Shown here piece after piece: positions 22,387-31,118 of a stretch of 47,516 nucleotides of DNA (its first letter is position 1; every line of letters begins with the position of its first letter). The translations under genes were made by a program, and so were the position numbers. The stretch comes from a virus: positions 1-47,516 of the IMG/VR virus record IMGVR_UViG_3300030107_005583. One strand, written 5' to 3'. A model generated the notes under the pieces. It made no database searches. It was not told the DNA's origin and saw only the letters and a list, made by a program, of their open reading frames with translations.

Positions 22387-22703
22387 CAACCATACCCCCC
22401 ACGTTTATAATTTGCCCAAGCACGTTTTTCTTTCTCGTACCAATTTACTAAAAATATTTTTAAAAAATTATCTGGGATACTCATTAAACTCTCGGCTTCC
22501 TCATCCGATAACCTGGTGTGCGGATAGCCAAGATCATTCAACACACTTACAAAACCATTAAAAAGCTCTTCAGAGTTGCACCTAACCACCCCCCTTCCAA
22601 AGTAATTTACTTTATTTTCTAGTGCCAAATTCAAAACATCGACACTGGGGTTAGGGCCGCAATGAACTTTTAGATAAAAATTTTCTACTTTTTTAAAAAA
22701 CAT
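22386..22703 (-). CDS. hypothetical protein, 105 aa
   Basis: ATG 22703, beginning MFFKKVENFYLKVHCGPNPS. Alpha/beta with a basic C-terminus (WYEKEKRAWANYKRGGYG). No known motif. It is coupled by TGATG to the transglycosylase start. Function unknown. Confidence 0.65.
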   Translation of the reverse strand: MFFKKVENFYLKVHCGPNPSVDVLNLALENKVNYFGRGVVRCNSEELFNGFVSVLNDLGYPHTRLSDEEAESLMSIPDNFLKIFLVNWYEKEKRAWANYKRGGYG

Positions 22704-22705
22704 AT

Positions 22706-23140
22706 TTAAAAATTAACTCCATAAGTCTCAGAGTCATTCATATTCCACAGTTCCGTAGTGTTTTCAGGGTAATAGAAATTATAAGACTCATCTTCTATAG
22801 CTTTCTTTATACTAAGGACTATCCTCACATACTCATCGGGTATGCATGTCTGAAGCCATAGCTTTACCTCTGACTCGTCAACAGAAAGACACTTAGCAAC
22901 CTCTGCCAAGCCTATGTTCCGCACACAAAATACAAGCTTGCTAGACTTTGCAGAGAACTCTCTTCTCTCGTGATCTTGCGTCCTATCTTCCTGGTACCTT
23001 GGATAAGATCTAAGGTCCCCACTCTTTTTCACTTTTCTAAAACAAGTCGTACAAAGACCTCTTAACTTATAAGTAAGATTTTCTTTTGTACGATTGCACT
23101 TAACACAACAACTCAATTCATCAGGCCAACACTTTGCCAT
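22706..23140 (-). CDS. zinc-binding protein with HTH-like region, 144 aa
   Basis: N-terminal CVKCNRTKENLTYKLRGL then CTTCFRK gives a C-x2-C...C-x2-C zinc module (residues 12-36). Residues 75-108 (IGLAEVAKCLSVDESEVKLW) read as a helix-turn-helix. A DNA-binding regulator is a fair guess; the target is unknown. It lies between sbcD and the lysis-like genes. Confidence 0.65.
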   Translation of the reverse strand: MAKCWPDELSCCVKCNRTKENLTYKLRGLCTTCFRKVKKSGDLRSYPRYQEDRTQDHERREFSAKSSKLVFCVRNIGLAEVAKCLSVDESEVKLWLQTCIPDEYVRIVLSIKKAIEDESYNFYYPENTTELWNMNDSETYGVNF

Positions 23141-23143
23141 TTC

Positions 23144-24217
23144 TTACTCTATTACGTCAGATAAAATGTCCTTACCAAGATTTAGAAGTCTATCTATATC
23201 CAAGTCTTTAGTGTTCACTATGTCAGAACCAACATAATCCTCTAAGATACCGTAGAAGCCTTTGTTCTCCGACAACTCAACTCTCTCAATAGAAATATTC
23301 TTCTCATCAGGCTCAAATCGAAAGTCAACGCTCAAAGCACCACTCTCCACCAAGGACTTTGTGATGCGATTCTTCTCGTCTTCCTCCAACGATGTCTTCC
23401 TAACAATTCTAACAAACTTATTATTTACGTCTACACCATTTAGGTCTTCACCAAAAACTTCAAATTCTGGTGCGCTGCAAAATTCACGACAGACACGGTT
23501 ATCATCAGTATCAAACACAACAAAAGACTTACTAAACCCAACATCATCCCACCTATGCTGCATAGCAGAGCCGATGTAATGGAATTTAGATCCTATCTGT
23601 TGCCCTATATGATAGTGACCGCTGAAAATAACATCCCAATCAGTAGGTCTAAGCATATCGATGCTTAACTCACACGGTATTATATAGTCACCAGGACCTA
23701 CTTTTGCGCCCTGTACACCGTAGTGAATCAATAGCATTGCGTGTTTTGCCCAATCAGGTCTTGCATCAATACCGCTAGACGCATAATCAGCTATGACTTC
23801 GCCATCATCGTAATAAGGTACAGTGAACAAGCCCACGCCATCCCCAAGGTCCCACCATTTAGGTTGGTCTGCAACAAAACAGTCCTTACCAGACTTAAAC
23901 CTTTCTAGTGCGTGGATGGTCCCAGACCTATTCGCCTGGTCATGGTTACCTACTAACAAGATAGTTTTAACACCACCCCTAGTTTCTGAAAGGATGGTCT
24001 CGTGTATCTTGTTATAGGTGTCCACGTCGATAGACTTTCTTCTGTCAAAAAGATCTCCACCAAACAGTACCCATTCAGCGCCAACTTCTCTAGCATGAGC
24101 ATATACCTGGCTTATAACACCAACGGCGTCTAAGACTCGGCTATTCGTCCCATGTTCAAGAACAACACCATTTGAGTACGGATGTGCGTGAAGATCAGAA
24201 AATAAACATATCTTCAT
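23144..24217 (-). CDS. sbcD: SbcD / gp47-like Mre11 nuclease subunit
   Basis: 357 aa. All five metallophosphoesterase motifs are visible: SDLHAHP at 7-13, GGDLFDRR at 53-60, GNHDQ at 90-94, a central LIHYGVQG near 162 and SGHYHIGQQ near 198. It is the exo/endonuclease partner of SbcC. The C-terminal part is the typical capping region. Starts two nt after the small secreted peptide gene; the SbcC partner is separated by five genes. Confidence 0.92.
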   Translation of the reverse strand: MKICLFSDLHAHPYSNGVVLEHGTNSRVLDAVGVISQVYAHAREVGAEWVLFGGDLFDRRKSIDVDTYNKIHETILSETRGGVKTILLVGNHDQANRSGTIHALERFKSGKDCFVADQPKWWDLGDGVGLFTVPYYDDGEVIADYASSGIDARPDWAKHAMLLIHYGVQGAKVGPGDYIIPCELSIDMLRPTDWDVIFSGHYHIGQQIGSKFHYIGSAMQHRWDDVGFSKSFVVFDTDDNRVCREFCSAPEFEVFGEDLNGVDVNNKFVRIVRKTSLEEDEKNRITKSLVESGALSVDFRFEPDEKNISIERVELSENKGFYGILEDYVGSDIVNTKDLDIDRLLNLGKDILSDVIE

Positions 24218-24391
24218 TTATACACACGTATTATACCCCACACAGATACCAGACTCGCATAATCCAACCCAACAATGGCCCTCGCCACAGTCTCCGTCAT
24301 ACTTACACAACATCTCTTCTGGGTCTCTTGGTGGCTTAGCTTGAGCGTCAACAGGAACTAAAGAAATACAAATAAAAGCTAATAACCACAT
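24218..24391 (-). CDS. secreted Cys-rich peptide, 57 aa
   Basis: ATG 24391 overlaps the upstream stop (TAATG). N-terminal MWLLAFICISLVPVDAQA is a classical signal peptide with an AQA cleavage site. The remaining 38 residues contain seven cysteines in CKYDGDCGEGHC, GLCESGIC and C near the end. It resembles short Cys-rich secreted repeats, probably disulfide-linked in the periplasm. Placement between recA and sbcD is unexpected. It may act in superinfection exclusion or at the cell surface; I do not know. Confidence 0.7.
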   Translation of the reverse strand: MWLLAFICISLVPVDAQAKPPRDPEEMLCKYDGDCGEGHCWVGLCESGICVGYNTCV

Positions 24392-24603
24392 TATATAAAT
24401 TCCTCGTTTTTAACATTCTTAAGTAATGAATCTAGTTTCCTAGAAATCATTCCCTCTAAATTATCCGATACTGTAGACTCCAATTCCTTCAGATCTTCTT
24501 TAGCTTCCAACTCTGCCTCAATAGCAAGGTCAAATCTGGCGCTTTCAAAGTTCCCAAGGTTTACTGTTCTACCCATATTTATAGTTGCTTTTTTAATATC
24601 CAT
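24391..24603 (-). CDS. conserved phage hypothetical near recA, 70 aa
   Basis: ATG 24603 (MDIKKATINMGRTVNLGNFE) is preferred; an earlier in-frame GTG exists. The VNLGNFESARFDLAIEAELE segment followed by an acidic helix resembles, from memory, a short conserved phage family linked to replication genes, function unknown. It lies nineteen nt downstream of recA. Confidence 0.65.
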   Translation of the reverse strand: MDIKKATINMGRTVNLGNFESARFDLAIEAELEAKEDLKELESTVSDNLEGMISRKLDSLLKNVKNEEFI

Positions 24604-24621
24604 GACACCCACTATAACACG

Positions 24622-25686
24622 TTAGGGACTACTTTGCAAATACGAGAGTAGTCTTTTTTCTATACTATCTTTTATATCTTTATTTTCTTTGAGAAAACCA
24701 ACAACGCTTTGCTTTCCTTGACCGATGTTCTCACCTTCGTACTTGTACCAAGAGCCAGACTTCTCGATTATGTCAGCATCTAAGCCCATATCCACAAGTT
24801 CTCCAAGGCGATCTATGCCCTTACCAAAAACAATATCTGTAGTACACGACTTAAACGGAGGTGCAAGTTTGTTTTTAATAACTTTCACACGAACAGTGTT
24901 ACCTACAGCCTTATCTCCTTCTTTGATGCTTTTAATTCTATTTATCTGCGCTCTCACGGAACAATAAAACTTCAAAGCATTACCACCAGGAGTAGTTGTC
25001 GGATCTCCAAACATAACGCCAATTTTTTGACGGGTCTGATTGATAAACATTAAACATGTGTTTGTCTTACTCACTATTGCAGTGAGCTTACGCAAAGCCT
25101 GACTCATCATACGAGCTTGAAGACCGACATGGTTTTTCTCCATGTCTGCGTCTATCTCAGCCTTTGGAGTCAAAGCGGCGACAGAATCCACCACAACAAG
25201 GTCAACGACATCTGCTTTAACGATGTCTTCGACAATGTTAAGAGCTTGCTCACCGTAATCTGGCTGAGAAAAAAGAAGATCATCAACGCTTACACCAAGG
25301 TTATTAGCATACGCTAAATCTAAAGCATGCTCTGCATCAATGAACGCAGCCACGCCGCCAGCCCTTTGGCACTCTGCGATTGCATGCAGTGTAAGGGTTG
25401 TTTTTCCACTGGACTCAGGACCAAAAATCTCAACAATTCTTCCACGTGGGTACCCCCCGATACCAAATGCATAGTCAATACCTATGCTTCCAGAAGAAAT
25501 AACACCAACTTTCTTAGTTGGAGACTCACCCATTTTCATAAGTGAGCCATCACCATGCTTCTTAGATACATCAGCCATCAATTTAGATAAAGCTTTTACT
25601 TTCTCAGAGGAGGGGTCCGAAGACCCTCCCTCCAAAACAGTCTTCTCTACTCGTTTTTTACGAGGCTTTGATCCAGCCATCTTCAT
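24622..25686 (-). CDS. recA: RecA recombinase
   Basis: 354 aa, close to bacterial RecA length. Walker [10 protein letters not shown] at 89-97, the DAEHALD segment near 116-122, [15 protein letters not shown] at 161-175 (Walker B region), [21 protein letters not shown] and the L2-type loop are all present. It forms filaments on ssDNA and catalyses strand exchange. This is a bacterial-type RecA, not a T4 UvsX-type protein. It is co-transcribed with ssb and the UvsY-like gene. ATG 25686 overlaps the ssb stop and has GGGAGG. Confidence 0.97.
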   Translation of the reverse strand: MKMAGSKPRKKRVEKTVLEGGSSDPSSEKVKALSKLMADVSKKHGDGSLMKMGESPTKKVGVISSGSIGIDYAFGIGGYPRGRIVEIFGPESSGKTTLTLHAIAECQRAGGVAAFIDAEHALDLAYANNLGVSVDDLLFSQPDYGEQALNIVEDIVKADVVDLVVVDSVAALTPKAEIDADMEKNHVGLQARMMSQALRKLTAIVSKTNTCLMFINQTRQKIGVMFGDPTTTPGGNALKFYCSVRAQINRIKSIKEGDKAVGNTVRVKVIKNKLAPPFKSCTTDIVFGKGIDRLGELVDMGLDADIIEKSGSWYKYEGENIGQGKQSVVGFLKENKDIKDSIEKRLLSYLQSSP

Positions 25687-26627
25687 TACTTACCTCCCTT
25701 CGCCAACTTCTTGAGTTCGTCCAACTTTTTCAGGACATCATCTTCTGGCTCAGCGGGAGACTCGTCGTCAGACAAAACCTCATCCCAGTCATCTTTTTCC
25801 TCAACGACCTCTTCCTGTACAACCTTTTTTGAAGCAGGCTCAAATTCGTCCTCAACATCCAAAGGATCTGGTGCCGCGATTTGCTTTGTTGCAGGAGTTT
25901 TTCCTGTCAAAGACGGTTGGCCTGGAGAACCTTTTGGGTCTAACAATCCCTCAAAAATCTGCTCTTGTTGTTCATAAGACCAATGCTTTACTGGAAACTC
26001 TGCGTCCAGATCATACAAGTGATCTAACGCCTCAGGAACGACCAACTCCTTTGGACTCGCGCCAACTTGCACATCATATCTTGTCCAACTCTTATCCCCA
26101 GAAGACGATACGACGTTCGCAGAAATCTTAAAATTACGTCCTGTCAAAGGATGAGTCAGATCTCCGTACTCTGGATTCTGGAAGTAAGACCGAATGTCAG
26201 AAAACAAACGCCAACTGTACTGATAGATCTGAACCTTTGGTGTTCCATCTTCATTAAAAGGATCGTCAACGTCAATTACGTTCGACATTACAGACGCACT
26301 CGCCTTCATTCTACGTGCTAAATCCTGCTTTCTCGGATCTCCTGCGTTGTAGTAATCGTTTACCACCTGGCAGAAAAAACAAGGTTCTTCAAAGTGACTG
26401 TAGTTGCATGGCAACGGTGGTGTCTTACCCATACCGATAGGTATTCCCCAGTGCTGCTTTCGCACAATATAAAACTTAGGATCTCTTGGACCCCTCAAAA
26501 ATCGAATTACCTTTGATTCACCAGCAGGAATTTTCAAACGATCAATTCTTTTACGCTTACCGAACTGACGCTCATCACTAGACATTCCACTTATATCAAG
26601 ACTAATAAAATCATCATACTTTCCCAT
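25686..26627 (-). CDS. single-stranded DNA-binding protein (gp32-like)
   Basis: 313 aa from ATG 26627, preceded by AAGGAG. A zinc-like [13 protein letters not shown] segment lies at about residues 74-86. The C-terminal quarter is highly acidic ([19 protein letters not shown]) ending in a Lys-rich helix, as in gp32-type proteins whose acidic tail contacts partners. Placed between the UvsY-like gene and recA. It should coat ssDNA during replication and recombination. Confidence 0.8.
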   Translation of the reverse strand: MGKYDDFISLDISGMSSDERQFGKRKRIDRLKIPAGESKVIRFLRGPRDPKFYIVRKQHWGIPIGMGKTPPLPCNYSHFEEPCFFCQVVNDYYNAGDPRKQDLARRMKASASVMSNVIDVDDPFNEDGTPKVQIYQYSWRLFSDIRSYFQNPEYGDLTHPLTGRNFKISANVVSSSGDKSWTRYDVQVGASPKELVVPEALDHLYDLDAEFPVKHWSYEQQEQIFEGLLDPKGSPGQPSLTGKTPATKQIAAPDPLDVEDEFEPASKKVVQEEVVEEKDDWDEVLSDDESPAEPEDDVLKKLDELKKLAKGGK

Positions 26628-26637
26628 TTCTAACTCC

Positions 26638-27111
26638 TTATTCTTCAAATACTCTTGGTTCTACTGTTGTCTTTCTTTGGTCAGCGCCTGCGTTTATTAA
26701 CGCCTGCAACTTATGGTTCAATGCATTACAAGTAGCTTTAAACAACTGCTTCTGTTTCTTGGCCTCAAGCAACTCTAATTTAAGCTCTTGATACTCTGAA
26801 TTTGTAATGATTGTGTTCTTCAATTTTGTTTCTGTAGTTCTAACACCAGCAGCCTCAAACTCAACCCGTGTCTGATGGTCCAATACCGCATAAACCCTTT
26901 CTAACTGGTATTCAAGTTGTTTTTCCTCACACTCCGCTACTGATGTCAAATACCCGTAAGCCGCAACCAATTCGGACTGTTTAAAAAACTCTTCCTGCAG
27001 ATCTGAATAATCAATCTTTACATCATTGACTGGGTCTAATCTCAGATACAAATCTGTTAAATTAAAATTTCTACCGTCTATCGACATACTATGTTTATCT
27101 ACTTCACTCAT
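26638..27111 (-). CDS. putative UvsY-like recombination mediator
   Basis: 157 aa. Mostly helical: a DLQEEFFKQSELVAAYGYL segment near 38, charged helices, and a C-terminal EYQELKLELLEAKKQKQLFK then ALNHKLQALI. This helix arrangement and its position between polymerase and ssb/recA resemble UvsY-type mediators, which load the recombinase onto SSB-coated DNA. Sequence identity to T4 UvsY is not obvious by eye, so this is an inference. Confidence 0.5.
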   Translation of the reverse strand: MSEVDKHSMSIDGRNFNLTDLYLRLDPVNDVKIDYSDLQEEFFKQSELVAAYGYLTSVAECEEKQLEYQLERVYAVLDHQTRVEFEAAGVRTTETKLKNTIITNSEYQELKLELLEAKKQKQLFKATCNALNHKLQALINAGADQRKTTVEPRVFEE

Positions 27112-29046
27112 TTATAACTCCAATTCTTGTTTGTTCCCCCAAGACACATCACTCCAACACACCTCCGCAATAATCGGCACCCGAAAATTCCACTCTTCGA
27201 ACGCCGCTTTTATATCTAAAATAATGTTGATCTCATCCTTATGTACGTAAAAGACGCACTCATCATGAATGTTCATGACCATTTTAGATTTTTTCCCTTT
27301 CAATAATTCATGGCAGCGAATCAGGATAATCTTGAACATATCAGCAGACGAACTTTGGATTACAAAGTTAACTGCCTGACGGTAAGATCTTTCTCGCTTC
27401 CACTCTTCAATATTTGCATCCTTTAAATGCTCCAGGTGCCTCACTCTCCCAAAGTAGTTTTTTACAAAACCATCCTTCTTGGCCAATCGCTTATATTTTT
27501 CAATAAACCTAGCCACTCCAGAATACCTCTCCAAGTACCTATCTATGTAATGCTTAGCGTCCGAGACCGATACACTTAATGTCTCAGCCAAACGAGTAGC
27601 GCCAATGCCATAAATAATCCCAAAGTTAATTGGCTTAGCTATGGTTCTCTGATCCTTAGTAACCTCATCAATTCCCACGTCAAAAATCTCTGCTGCTGTC
27701 CTTGTATGGATATCCTCCTCATACGTATAGGCATGCATCAAAATTTTGTCCTGTGAGTAATGCGCGGTCATTCTCAACTCAACTTGGCTTAAGTCTATAG
27801 GCACAATAATGTAGTCTTTTGTAGGCGGCACAAAAGCGTTACGGATTCCAGTGCTTCGAGGTATCACCTGTAAACTTGGGTTTTTACACGTAAGTCTGCC
27901 TGTCACAGCCACTGCTTGCATGTAGTTGCAGTGAATATTGGAGTTTTCATCACAATGGCCTGTCAAAGGATCTGTATACGTATACTTTGTCTTGTAATGG
28001 TCACGATACTCTAAAAGCTTCTTCACAAAGGGAAACTTGCCAGAGATACCTTTCAAAGCCTTTGCGTCCGTAGACATCTTTTTCTTTGGCGTGTACTGAA
28101 AAGTGTGAATCCCCTTTGACTGTAAAACCTTTGAAATTTGATTTGGGCTATTTAAGTCAAACTCAACGTCAGCTAACTCCCACACCTCTTTCTGCAATGC
28201 TTCGAGACTAACCCCTAGTAATTCTGACTTTTCTAACAAGATGTTTTGATCTACAAAAACGCCAGTCTCTTCCATGGAGCATAAAACTGGCAGCAGGTCT
28301 AACTCTCTACTGTAAACCTTGTACCTGTCTTCATCTGACACAACTTCCACAAGAAGCTTACTGAACAGCTTCAACGTGTACAGCGTGTCCCTGCAAGCGT
28401 ACTCAACCATAATATCTATAGGGATATGCTCAAAGCCAAAGTCCTTAAGCTTAATCTTAAGAGACCTGGCCAACTTTCTTCTAATCTCACCAATAACTTT
28501 CTCGTAGTCATGAGCAAGAGGATCTATAAACCTAAACGCAAGGTTTTTAAGGGAATGTGATTCATTTTCATCAATGACATAATGCATCAACATGGTGTCG
28601 TGAACTTCACCACCTATTACAAGACCGTCTTTCTTCATCTTGTGGTAATCAAACTTGTAGTTATGAAACACATACTTTTTGTCTTCAAAACCAAAAAGCT
28701 CATTCAAGATGTCGCGGCAATCGTTTACGTCCATCTGATGGGCATCAGAATCATGGCGAAACGGTATGTAGTAGTTATCAGTGTCTGACCAGGAAAACGA
28801 CAAGCCTATTATCTTATCAAACCACTTTAATCCGGTAGTTTCCGTATCAACGGCCACAACCGATGGGTTATCAGATTTGAATTTCTCAAATACTGATTTA
28901 ATATCTATAAGGTTATCTAAAAGTTTGAATTCATAAGGAGTGTCTTGTGGCTTTGGTAAATCCACTGACGCTACTATTTTTTGAACAATTTGTTCTTTAG
29001 ATAAATTTGCTGTCGTATTTAACTTTTGCTGCTTCGAGTCTGTCAT
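27112..29046 (-). CDS. family A DNA polymerase with 3'-5' exonuclease
   Basis: 644 aa. Exonuclease motifs: AVDTETTGL at 66-73, FHNYKFDYH near 152, YACRDTLYTL near 222. Polymerase motifs: A (DLSQVELRMTAHYS, about 420), B (RTIAKPINFGIIYGIG, about 470) and C (NIHDECVFYV, about 592). All catalytic acidic residues are in place, so it is a complete Pol I/T7-type replicative polymerase without a 5' nuclease. I use ATG 29046; a TTG one codon earlier is possible. Overlaps the zinc-ribbon gene by 50 nt. Confidence 0.96.
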   Translation of the reverse strand: MTDSKQQKLNTTANLSKEQIVQKIVASVDLPKPQDTPYEFKLLDNLIDIKSVFEKFKSDNPSVVAVDTETTGLKWFDKIIGLSFSWSDTDNYYIPFRHDSDAHQMDVNDCRDILNELFGFEDKKYVFHNYKFDYHKMKKDGLVIGGEVHDTMLMHYVIDENESHSLKNLAFRFIDPLAHDYEKVIGEIRRKLARSLKIKLKDFGFEHIPIDIMVEYACRDTLYTLKLFSKLLVEVVSDEDRYKVYSRELDLLPVLCSMEETGVFVDQNILLEKSELLGVSLEALQKEVWELADVEFDLNSPNQISKVLQSKGIHTFQYTPKKKMSTDAKALKGISGKFPFVKKLLEYRDHYKTKYTYTDPLTGHCDENSNIHCNYMQAVAVTGRLTCKNPSLQVIPRSTGIRNAFVPPTKDYIIVPIDLSQVELRMTAHYSQDKILMHAYTYEEDIHTRTAAEIFDVGIDEVTKDQRTIAKPINFGIIYGIGATRLAETLSVSVSDAKHYIDRYLERYSGVARFIEKYKRLAKKDGFVKNYFGRVRHLEHLKDANIEEWKRERSYRQAVNFVIQSSSADMFKIILIRCHELLKGKKSKMVMNIHDECVFYVHKDEINIILDIKAAFEEWNFRVPIIAEVCWSDVSWGNKQELEL

Positions 29047-29260
29047 CAAATTTCTTCTTGTGGTCGTCTACTGATCGTTTTTTTAAAGCTGTATTAATTC
29101 TTTCTTTGGTGTTTAATGTTGCGATTGCCGGTGCGGAAAGTTGTATTTCTAACTTTTCACTTCCACACACCTTGCATCTCAAGTTTTCTATTTCATCGTT
29201 TCGGTAATTGTATTCTTTTCGAGTTCCACACTCGCCGCATAAAAAGTTATTTAAAACCAT
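28997..29260 (-). CDS. FmdB-like zinc-ribbon protein, 87 aa
   Basis: LCGECGTRKEYNYRND at residues 7-22 and LRCKVCGSEKLEIQLSAPAI at 27-46 form two C-x2-C knuckles with the P-A-x-x spacing of FmdB-type regulatory ribbons. The rest is Lys/Arg-rich helix, perhaps nucleic-acid binding. Starts two nt upstream of the next gene boundary and overlaps the polymerase start. Confidence 0.75.
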   Translation of the reverse strand: MVLNNFLCGECGTRKEYNYRNDEIENLRCKVCGSEKLEIQLSAPAIATLNTKERINTALKKRSVDDHKKKFDDRLEAAKVKYDSKFI

Positions 29261-29262
29261 TT

Positions 29263-29880
29263 TTAAAACCCATAAACCTGTTTAGTTGATTCCAAAAACT
29301 TATCTACATCTTGGTGACTAGAGAGTTGTACTGCCCAGCACAAATAACCCGGAAAATTTGGAACCTCCGAATCATATAAAGACCTACACGCAATACCTTT
29401 CTCCACCACCACACTAGCTAATTCATCTTGAAGGTAAACAAGTACAGAATTTTTCCTTCTCAAATCAACCTTAACCAAAAAATTTCCATCCAACTTAAAC
29501 GAATGGAGATATTTCGTGGCCTTCAATTCACAACCGTGTTCCTCAAAACAATCAACTAACCTTGCAAGGTAATTATCTTTTGGATACCCCTCATCTCTAT
29601 ACAAAAGTTTAGCTGGCTTTTTGTACCCCTTTCTTTGCAAAGGGTACTGGCTTCCGGTTTTTATCACGCCTTCAAAGAACGAATCATTCTGTTTCTTTAA
29701 GGCTTTCTTAAATCTTTGGTCCTGTTTTTCTTTCTGCTTCTCTTTCTCTTTCTTCTCTTCAGCGAGTCCAAGAGCAGTTATCTGGACCTTTTTACATTGA
29801 GACCTAACAAGACACTCGCTGAATGGACATTCAGACCCAGATTCATCAAAGAATTCGAATCCAAAGCATTCAGGTTTCAT
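29263..29880 (-). CDS. hypothetical protein with Cys-rich N-terminus, 205 aa
   Basis: Begins MKPECFGFEFFDESGSECPF with several Cys in the first 30 residues (ECP-FSEC, RSQC), then a Lys/Gln-rich coiled coil (KKEKEKQKEKQDQRF) and a C-terminal alpha/beta domain (residues 120-205). The Cys could bind metal or Fe-S. Part of the polymerase operon; function unknown. Confidence 0.7.
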   Translation of the reverse strand: MKPECFGFEFFDESGSECPFSECLVRSQCKKVQITALGLAEEKKEKEKQKEKQDQRFKKALKKQNDSFFEGVIKTGSQYPLQRKGYKKPAKLLYRDEGYPKDNYLARLVDCFEEHGCELKATKYLHSFKLDGNFLVKVDLRRKNSVLVYLQDELASVVVEKGIACRSLYDSEVPNFPGYLCWAVQLSSHQDVDKFLESTKQVYGF

Positions 29881-30050
29881 TAAGCTCTGTTCAACTTCTC
29901 GTCATAGTGCTTTCGAATTAAACTACGAACAAGTTCAGAAATTGTAATTCCACACTTCTCACTATCTTCAGACAAATGTTTGTGGTCAACAGGTGACACA
30001 TATATCTGTATCTTAACTTTTTTCGTTTCCGCTGAGCGGCTTTTTAACAT
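29880..30050 (-). CDS. ribbon-helix-helix regulator, 56 aa
   Basis: ATG 30050, stop overlapping the next start (TAATG). A basic N-terminus (SAETKKVKIQIYVSP) forms the DNA-contacting beta strand, followed by two helices (SEDSEKCG and TISELVRSLIRKHY), the CopG/Arc layout. Acts as a dimer on operator DNA. It lies immediately downstream of a promoter-like sequence at 30096-30124, so it may regulate its own transcript. Confidence 0.75.
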   Translation of the reverse strand: MLKSRSAETKKVKIQIYVSPVDHKHLSEDSEKCGITISELVRSLIRKHYDEKLNRA

Positions 30051-30095
30051 TCTCAATTTTCTCTCCCATAACTAAGATACCACTAACGAATTACC

Positions 30096-30124
30096 ACCGT
30101 AGTCTAAAGGGATTCTCAAGTCAA
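30096..30124 (-). promoter_or_regulatory. possible promoter before the RHH regulator
   Basis: TTGACT (30119-30124), 17 nt, TACGGT (30096-30101) on the minus strand. The -35 overlaps the primase stop region. The -10 is weak, but the CCTTTAG spacer core is shared with the promoter at 37628-37656. Confidence 0.45.
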
Positions 30125-31116
30125 CTTAAATGTTCCAATTTGAACATTTGATAATTCACACTATCTACAGGTGTAGACTCTTGTATCAGTTTTCCGTTTT
30201 CTTCCATAGTTCTTTCTGCGGCATCCCTTCCATCTGAATGCATCACTACGAAGCATTCTGCCTGGATTCTTTTATCGTATTTCTCAACTTGTGGATACGC
30301 ATCTAAATCCCAGTAGAAAATAACACGCTTAAAACCATTTAACAGATTTATTTGGCGAGTAGATAGGGACTTTCCAAAAGACGCGACTGTAGGCGCAACC
30401 TGCGCCATGTGAATAGCATCAAACACCCCCTCAACAAGAACAACTGTGTCCCCCTCTATAGAGTCATAGTTGTATAAAAAGTCAGACTGCTTGTTTCCTT
30501 TCGGGTTTAGGTATTTCCTGTCACTAAACCCATATAAGTCTCGTGCCACAAAAGTCACTATTTCATCTCTGTAGTAACACGGAACAATTATTCTCCCAGA
30601 AAACTCTCCATCGTAACAAAACCTAATGCCAAACCTTTTAGCTACCTCTTTCCCGATACCTCTTGATGAAAGATACTTTCTTGCTTCTTTCACATGCCTA
30701 TCTAAGCCCGGTATACCTGGCAGGCTTGTGACGGGGACAAAGTTTTGTCCAAGACTCATAACCTTATAATCAAAGTCCTTCTCCTGCTCCTCTTCAAACA
30801 ACTTGTCCACCAAGTCTTCAACATCCACATCCATAGACGTAAACGAAGTGCCTTCATCTGCCATGGCAAGCACTTCACGTATGCTTATACCCTCAACATC
30901 AGAGATAAACCTTACAGGAGATTTAGGATCATATTTGCACTTTTGGCAGTACGGAAGACCAGCAGACACTAGGACGTACAAATGTCCCTTTGTGTCATCA
31001 CAAAAAGGACAGTCAACCCGTACCCTATCTTCATCAGAGGTTTCGTAAACGCTTGAAAACTTATTTGAAACATAAGAAGCAAAGTCAAAATTTAAAAGAA
31101 AGTCTTTCCGATTCAA
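30121..31116 (-). CDS. DNA primase (zinc + TOPRIM)
   Basis: 331 aa. CPFCDDTKGH and YCQKC at residues 36-60 make a CxxC-x17-CxxC zinc site. TOPRIM acidic motifs are VVLVEGVFDAIH at 225-236 (Glu229) and FYWDLDAYPQ near 270. Synthesises RNA primers for lagging-strand replication. It is smaller than DnaG and lacks the helicase-interaction domain, like gp61-type primases. Start is TTG 31116, three nt after the preceding stop, with GAGG upstream; no early ATG exists. Confidence 0.85.
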   Translation of the reverse strand: MNRKDFLLNFDFASYVSNKFSSVYETSDEDRVRVDCPFCDDTKGHLYVLVSAGLPYCQKCKYDPKSPVRFISDVEGISIREVLAMADEGTSFTSMDVDVEDLVDKLFEEEQEKDFDYKVMSLGQNFVPVTSLPGIPGLDRHVKEARKYLSSRGIGKEVAKRFGIRFCYDGEFSGRIIVPCYYRDEIVTFVARDLYGFSDRKYLNPKGNKQSDFLYNYDSIEGDTVVLVEGVFDAIHMAQVAPTVASFGKSLSTRQINLLNGFKRVIFYWDLDAYPQVEKYDKRIQAECFVVMHSDGRDAAERTMEENGKLIQESTPVDSVNYQMFKLEHLS

Positions 31117-31118
31117 TT

